Origin: Taxawa tesnikishii (nom. ined.)
Lineage: Eukaryota > Ascomycota > Dothideomycetes > Dothideales
Direction: 5' to 3'
DNA: 64,000 nt
Assembly: GCA_030247885.1 (NCBI GenBank)
Contig: JAPDRO010000019.1
Coordinates: forward strand, 637,256 to 701,255
Part shown: in pieces, positions 58,153 through 64,000 of the stretch
Layout of the letters: each line of letters starts with the position of its first letter
Position numbering within the stretch: the first letter of the stretch is position 1
Translations under genes and position numbers: made by a program
Notes under the pieces: generated by a model
Told to the model about the DNA's origin: nothing
What the model saw: only the letters and a program-made list of their open reading frames with translations
Databases searched by the model: none

Positions 58153-61100
58153 ATGGATGATTTTCATCGTCTCTTCCAAGTAGTCGCCCAGCACCGCATC
58201 CTTGTTTGCATCCATTGTCAGTATGCAGTCGTACCTTCGCAGCTCGCCAAACATCTTCGTGTGCATCACAAGCGTCTCAGCTTACAACAACGGCGGGACA
58301 TTATTGCCAAAGTCGGGTCTTTTACCGAACTTGCGCAAGTCGAGGCAGATGTCATCTATCCAGCAGCAACAGAGCCTCCCGTAACGGGACTTCCGGTGTA
58401 CTTCGACGGCTTGAAGTGTGGCGGGAAAGATGGCGAAGGCAGGCTTTGTCCCTATATATGCCGCACTCCGCGTGGCATGCAAGATCATTGTGAGCGGCAA
58501 CACGGCTGGGTCAACGGACAGAAGCGAGGCGGCGATGCTCGTTTGAAGCAGGTCCATACCCACAACAAGCTGTGGTCTTGCGACCGCGCCTGTCAGCGTT
58601 TCTTCAAGGTCGGAAGCTGGCAGAGGTACTTCGAGGTCCAAGTAGCGGACCTGGAGATTTGCGGTCGGAGGCGAGCCGGTCACCAGCGTGACTTCTTCCG
58701 GACGCAAGAAGAAGACATCCTTCAGGCAGAGCGCGACGCCGCATCTGCGGCCAACCGTGTCCGCGGATTCGACGAGCATCGTTCTACCGTGGTACCATGG
58801 CTCAGAGAGACCGGCATCGTCGACCATGTCTGCGGCTTGAAGAAAGACGAGATCCGAGCAGCGATCGCCGTGCCCTCGCGAGACGAAGGATGTCCTCTGC
58901 GGACGATCGTCGATGCGATGGAGGACGTGCTCAGGGAGGCGCACGGCTGGTGTTTCGACGGACCCGACTGTATGCTCACTTGGCCATGTCGCGTCGTTCT
59001 CAGTCGGTTCCAGTCGTCGCAGGTCGAGTCGATTGGGAAGGTTCGGCCGTTCGATCCTTACAAGGAGCCCGGCACGCTCAAGGTCTACTTCAAGCTGGCG
59101 TCACAGTTCCTGTCGTACCTGGAGCGAGTGGCGATCTGTGACGAGTACCACTTCAGTGCTGACTCGGAGGAGACGATCCGGCCAGAGGACGTGATCGAAC
59201 CGACGGACAAGCAAAGGGTGGTGTGGCATAACCTCCGTCGGTTAGCAGAACGGGGAGCGACGGGCACGGGTGAAGGGATCAAGGGCCAACTGAGAGATGG
59301 GCTGGTTGAGTTATGGATGCTCGTTATCCGTCACACTACCGGAGCCCGACGGTACCGCTCGCCAATAGTGAGCTTCTGCGCGATGCTAAGCATCAAGCCG
59401 TCTACGCAAGGCTGGATGGAACCCGGCAACTTCAACAGCAGTCTGTCTGCGATGATATGGGTCGCGCAGCTGCTGATCTTCTATGACTGTGCTCGCAAAG
59501 AGCGGCAGGGTGGGGAGAAACGCTCGCGCTCGTCAAGGAATGCTGTGAGAGTTATCTGCAGCAGACGGCCGAGACGCCGATGGGGAGATACTCCGCTGGC
59601 GCCTGTTGCTGTTTCGCATCTCGAAGGACAGCGTGGGTGATCATGAGGCCTGTTGGGACGAAAGCGAACAGGTCCTGACATACGAAGATACAGAGCTGCG
59701 TATGGACCAGATCCCCACGCTACTGCTCTCCGAATACCGTGAGTGCGAACGGCTACTGTACGACGACTTGCTGCTGGGTCAGAAGGACCTACGCCGCATG
59801 CAGTCTTGGGCGCTTAGAGATAGCGGCAACGTCGATACCGTCGGCTGGAGCTTGATCCAGCATCGTGACAACGCTCTCCTGCTGAGGGGGACGGACAAAG
59901 CTCTGTTGGCCGCCGTTGAGCGTTCCGAGCAACTGTGCCGCCTTTTCCTTCAGCAAGACCGTCGATCAGCGAGCGGCTTCGTTTGGAGGGACAGTGCGCT
60001 AGCCGGCTACGAGGCAACTGTGCAGGAGTTCTTGAAACGCTTGTGTGTCCTCGTTCACATCAGTGGCGGTCAGCCCATCCGCGAAAGCGAGTTCTTCTCC
60101 ATGACCTGGCGGAACACGCAACGACGACGATCCATCACACTCCGCCACGATCGTGTCATGATACATGTCAAATACCACAAAGGTCAGCAGCAGACGGGCA
60201 GGTACAAGGAAAACATCCGGTTTCTCGCCAATCCGGTGGGCGACCTGTTGCTGGATTACCTCGTCTATGTCGTGCCGCTACGACAGGTCTTTCTGCGGCA
60301 GCAATCACCAAAGGCACTGCTCTCCTCGTTCTTGTGGGAGAAAGACGGAAAGGTGTGGGGCGAAGGACGGTTGAGTCGTTGTCTGGAGGAAGCCAGTGCT
60401 CGGGCGTGCACACCCCGGCTTCACGTTTCCAACTGGCGCCAGATGAGCGTGGCCATCGTCAAGACCAAGTTTGCGAGCAACATAGGCTGCTTCGAAGTCA
60501 ACGAAGACGACGAGGACGCCGAGGAGATGGAGGAGGATATCCGAGCGATGACGAGACAGCGCAACCACAAGACACGCACGGTCAACAGGGCGTATGCCAA
60601 TCAGACGGGAGCGACCTTCGGCAACGTGTGGGACGGGCTGATCCGAATGGGACTTCGCGCGTCAACGTTGTGGCAGGACTTCTGGGGAGTGGAGACGATG
60701 CTAAAAGGCAAGAAGCGAAAGAGGGACGGAGAAGAGTGTCGACTGAAGGAACGACTTGCCAAGGGTGTCTATCGGCCCCGCAAACCGTGGTCGGCAGAGG
60801 CTCTGCTGGAAGGGCTCAGAAAGCTCTACGGCAACCAGAGAATGATGTGGAAATCGAGGGAGCAGGAACAGACCCTCACCACGATCATGTCGTGGACGGA
60901 GCAGGTGGTGGCCATCTTGCCAACCGGAGCCGGAAAGAGCCTGTCCTTCATGTTGCCGTGTACGCTGCCTGATGCCGGGATCACCATCCTCATCGTGCCG
61001 CTCGTATCCCTTCGGGCAGACCTGCTTCGGCGGATACGGGAACTGAACATCGCTCACCTCGAATGGTTGCCGGGAGAAAGTCGAGAAGCATCGCTGATAA

Positions 61101-62586
61101 TCGTCAGCGTTGAGGCTGCGGCCACAACACACTTCACGAAATACGCACGAAGCCTGATCGTCCAGCAGAAACTCGATCGAATCGTGATCGACGAATGCCA
61201 CCTGACGGTGACTGCCGTTGACTACCGATCGAGCATCGTCGACCTTACTGCGGTCCGCAATCTCAGGACGCAGTTTGTCTACCTGACAGCCACACTGCCT
61301 CCGTCCATGAAAGAGGAGTTTGAGGAGCGCAACTACCTCTACCGTCCGACAACCATCAGAGCATCGAGCAACCGACCCAACATATTCTACATGGTCCGCA
61401 GGGCAGACCCTCGCAAAGGCAGCCTTCTGGAGCAGAGTGCGGTCGAAGCGCAAGACGCGTGGCGCGACTCCGACCTGTTCGATCATTCCCGTGACAAGAT
61501 CGTCCTATACGTCCGAACGTGTGAGGACGCGGACAGCCTGTGCCAACTGCTTGGTTGTGCTGCATACACCGCAAAGAGCGGAACGCCGGAACAGAAGAAG
61601 CTCATCGTTGATCGCTGGATCCATACCTCCGACCGCCCGTATCTCGTTGCCACGACCGCTCTTGCCGAAGGCTTCGACCACGCTCATGTACGTCTGGTCA
61701 TGAACGTAGGGGAGCCGGACTCGTTGGTCACCTTCGCGCAGGAGTCGGGTCGGGCCGGCCGCGACGGGATGGAGGCGTACTCGATGGTTCTCCTGCCGGC
61801 GACGTGGCAGGCACAGCTCGAAGACGACGTCGACGTCGGTTCGGAGCAGACGGGCAGCTGCAGGGACGACGTGTCACTTCGCAAGCGACGGGACAAGCAG
61901 GCCGTGCACAAGTACTTACGAGGCGAGCAATGTTTCCGAACTTCGCTGAGCGAACACCTCGATCTCGCTCAGCACCGAAGGTGGTGCATGCCGGAAGACG
62001 TGGCTTGCGACGTCTGCAAAGCGGCTCACGAGGATCAATCGCAGCCTCGGACGCGACAAGACGGCAGACCGCCCACACCGGACTCGATCTCATCCAGCAA
62101 GAGCGGCTGCAGGCTCACTCCGAACTTGTCAACTACCGTCTGGACCTGGCCAGCGTGCGCGGGACATGCTTGCTCTGCCGTGCGATGGACGAGGAATGGA
62201 AGCACGAGTTCTCCAAGTGTGCCCGGCGGCATGAGGTGTTTCACGAGCGCAGTCGAGTACGGCAGCGGCACGAGACACGCGGACGAAAGTGGTTGCGTCC
62301 GTACACGAGCTGCTTCTGGTGCCTAAACCCTCAGTCCATCTGCCAAAGGGCTGAGCTCAGCAAGACCAGTAAGGAAGAAGCGTGTGAGCACGGAGACGTG
62401 GTCCTGCCGCTCTGTTACGGGATATTCGTGAGCGCCGGAGGAGCCAGATGGCTAGAGGACCACTTCCGGCGCAGATTCGCCGGGGTGGAGGATTTCTTTG
62501 ACTGGTTGGGAGAGGAGACAAGATTTGGAGGCGGAATGGCGGTACAGGGAGTCAGAGTAGCGGCAAAGGCTTTATTGTCGTTCTAA
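58153..62586 (+). CDS. Telomere-linked RecQ-type DNA helicase with N-terminal zinc-finger-like motifs, three frame breaks
   Basis: About 1,475 residues in one exon if repaired. The N-terminus has C2H2-like pairs (CIHCQYAVVPSQLAKHLRVHH; CPYICRTPRGMQDHCERQHGW), as in fungal DUF3505-type subtelomeric proteins. The helicase core has Walker A ILPTGAGKSLSF (about 60914–60950), a DECH box (VIDECHLT), LTATLPPSM, DRPYLVATTALAEGFDH, and motif VI QESGRAGRDG. A C-terminal CLLCRAM/CFWCLNP pair may bind zinc. The frame breaks at AAA 59518–59520, GGGG 59582–59585 and near 62030; one base at each restores continuity. Such genes (TLH in Schizosaccharomyces, TLH/TLO in Magnaporthe) lie in terminal subtelomeres and are linked to telomere recombination. 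The telomere is only 1.36 kb downstream and transcription runs toward it. Unlike its surroundings it shows no RIP. Confidence 0.85.
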
Positions 62587-62627
62587 GATAGCGAGGTCAG
62601 AGACAACTAATAGCAACGACCTATAAG

Positions 62628-62730
62628 AAAAAACAGAAGAAGTAGTGAAGGAAAAAACAGAAGAAGTAGTGAAGGAAAAAACAGAAGAAGTAGTGAAGGA
62701 AAAAACAGAAGAAGTAGCGAAGGAAAAAAA
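62628..62730 (+). repeat. 24-bp tandem repeat, four copies
   Basis: AAAAAACAGAAGAAGTAGTGAAGG four times; the last unit has one change (TAGC for TAGT). It starts 42 bp after the helicase stop codon. Confidence 0.95.
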
Positions 62731-63866
62731 TAGATAATAGCTTAAGAGGTAAATACGTTAGGTCCTTACTAGCTCCGACAAGCAAGAAAGAGTCCTAACA
62801 AAAAGTAAACGCCTAATAATAAGTTAGTTAGAGTAGTTAAGAAGAAGTCTAATAGATAAGGAAAGTAACTTAGTTAAATAGACTTAAGCTAAGTTATAAA
62901 GAAGTTAAGAAAGAATCCTAAAGTATAATAAAGTTCTTCTTAAACCTTAGGGATTATATAGGATAATATAGAACTAAGAGTTAGGGTTTAGATAAATAAG
63001 GGTAAAAAGTAAGTATATAAATGAAGAAGACGATAATCATAGAAAAGCTAAGTTTTAAAGAAAGGAACAATATTTCTCTATATAGGATTTTCAAAAAAAA
63101 AAGGTAATATTTCTCTCTATAACAAGTATAATATTTTAAAGAGAAAAAGATATATCTCTTAAGATAAAAAAAGATAAAAGAAAGAAAAAGAAAAACTAAT
63201 AGATTTAATAGTAAAGTAAAAGAAATTAAAGTAAAATAGTGGAATATAAAAGAAAAAGGAGATTAGTTAAGAATAAGAGAAAAAAAGTAAAAAGGAAAGT
63301 AAAGTAAGGGAGGATAATATAAAAGAAAAGAGAAGATAATAAAAAGAAAAGGTAATAAAAAGAGAAGGAATAAAATAAGTAAGTTAGAAAATAAGAGTTA
63401 TAATAAGGAAGGAATAAAGAAAGAAAGTTTAAGTAATAGGGATATAATAATATAGAAATAGAATAAAAGTAAAAAATAGGAAAATAAGAAGAGATAAAAT
63501 AAAAGAAAGAAAAGAAATAAAAGAAAAAAGTTAAAATAAGAGATTTATAGTAAAAGATAAGGAGTAAAGTAATAGAGATATAGTAATATAAGAATGGAAT
63601 AATAAATTAGTAGAGTTAAAGTAATATTTAAAAAGAATAAGAAAGTAATAAAAATATAGTAATAAAGTAATAAAATAATAAAGTAGTAAAGTAGTAAAGT
63701 AATAAAATAATAGAGTAATAAAATAGTAGAGTAATAGAATAGTAGAGTAATAGAGTAGTAAAGTAATAAAGTAGTAGAGTAATAAGATATAAGAAGAATA
63801 AAAGAAGTAGAGATAAAATAGAAAGAAAGAAATAAAGTAGAAAGAGAAAAAACATTGAAAAAGAGA
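62731..63866. repeat. Purine-rich subtelomeric low-complexity sequence
   Basis: The plus strand is nearly all A and G from about 63,050, including runs of AATAAAGTAGT-type units at 63,650–63,790. No gene is supported; the Leu/Phe/Tyr-only frame on the minus strand at 63,628–63,855 is an effect of composition. Confidence 0.85.
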
Positions 63867-63944
63867 GTGAGTGAGTGAGAGTAAGAATGAGTAAGAATAA
63901 GAGTGAGTGAGTGAGTGAGTGAGTGAGTGAGTGAGTGAGTGAGT
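63867..63944 (+). repeat. (GAGT)n tetranucleotide array next to the telomere
   Basis: Tandem GAGT/GTGA units, interrupted once around 63,881–63,900 by AGAATGAGTAAGAATAAG, then uninterrupted until the first telomeric hexamer. Confidence 0.95.
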
Positions 63945-64000
63945 GGGTTAGGGTTAGGGTTAGGGTTAGGGTTAGGGTTAGGGTTAGGGTTAGGGTTAGG
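63945..64000 (+). repeat. Telomere, (TTAGGG)n
   Basis: A little over nine perfect GGGTTA/TTAGGG units run to the window edge, G-rich strand 3'-ward, as at a right-hand chromosome end. Confidence 0.98.

Noticed and set aside
59935-60972. 345-codon plus-strand frame within the helicase
   Set aside because: Out of frame with the conserved helicase motifs; an effect of high GC content.
60701-61486. 261-codon minus-strand frame opposite the helicase core
   Set aside because: It lies antisense to Walker A and the DECH box and has no domain of its own.
63628-63855. 75-codon minus-strand frame made almost only of Leu, Phe, Tyr, Ile and Ser
   Set aside because: It is the translation of a purine-rich simple-sequence tract, not a membrane protein gene.

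Overview
The window is the end of a chromosome of a filamentous ascomycete (Pezizomycotina, probably a Dothideomycete; the genus cannot be fixed from sequence alone). The evidence is short GT–AG introns of about 41–130 nt with CTAAC/CTGAC-like branch sites, fungal core genes (EMG1, GAA1, RBD2, VPS71, SQS1, ATG4), an array of TTAGGG repeats at the right edge, and a block of about 21 kb of AT-rich, transposon-derived sequence with the signature of repeat-induced point mutation (RIP).

Layout. 1–11 kb: core housekeeping genes, namely a VOC/glyoxalase-fold protein with a long repetitive tail that runs off the left edge (-), EMG1 (-), GAA1 (-), a rhomboid RBD2 (+), an acyl-protein thioesterase (-) and VPS71/SWC6 (+). 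11–18 kb: accessory enzymes, namely a cytochrome P450 (+), a secreted GH53 galactanase (-) and a 2-oxoglutarate/Fe(II) dioxygenase (+), separated by a nearly perfect 107-bp palindrome and other inverted repeats. 18–23.5 kb: SQS1 (-) and ATG4 (+). 23.6–30.2 kb: a broken flavin monooxygenase, an ornithine cyclodeaminase/mu-crystallin family reductase, a proline racemase/hydroxyproline epimerase family enzyme and a 12-TM amino-acid permease. The last three look like a small proline/hydroxyproline utilisation cluster. 31.8–36 kb: a HET-domain gene and an unrecognised membrane protein.

36.6–57.7 kb: RIP-degraded repeats in which CA/TG dinucleotides have almost vanished. I could resolve one complete chromodomain Ty3/Gypsy element (161-bp LTRs, 5-bp target duplication GAACT), a pogo/Fot1-type DNA transposon with older partial copies, three copies of a 374-bp element with 75-bp terminal direct repeats and a tRNA-like core, and a 12-bp minisatellite. 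58.15–62.59 kb: a GC-rich, un-RIPped telomere-linked RecQ-type helicase with N-terminal zinc-finger-like motifs, then purine-rich subtelomeric sequence, (GAGT)n and the telomere.

A caution affects many genes. At least a dozen reading frames, including the conserved ATG4, SQS1 and thioesterase genes, are broken by apparent loss of one base, mostly in or beside a short homopolymer. The most economical reading is residual consensus error in a long-read assembly rather than mass pseudogenisation. I therefore annotate these as single genes and give the position of each frame break.
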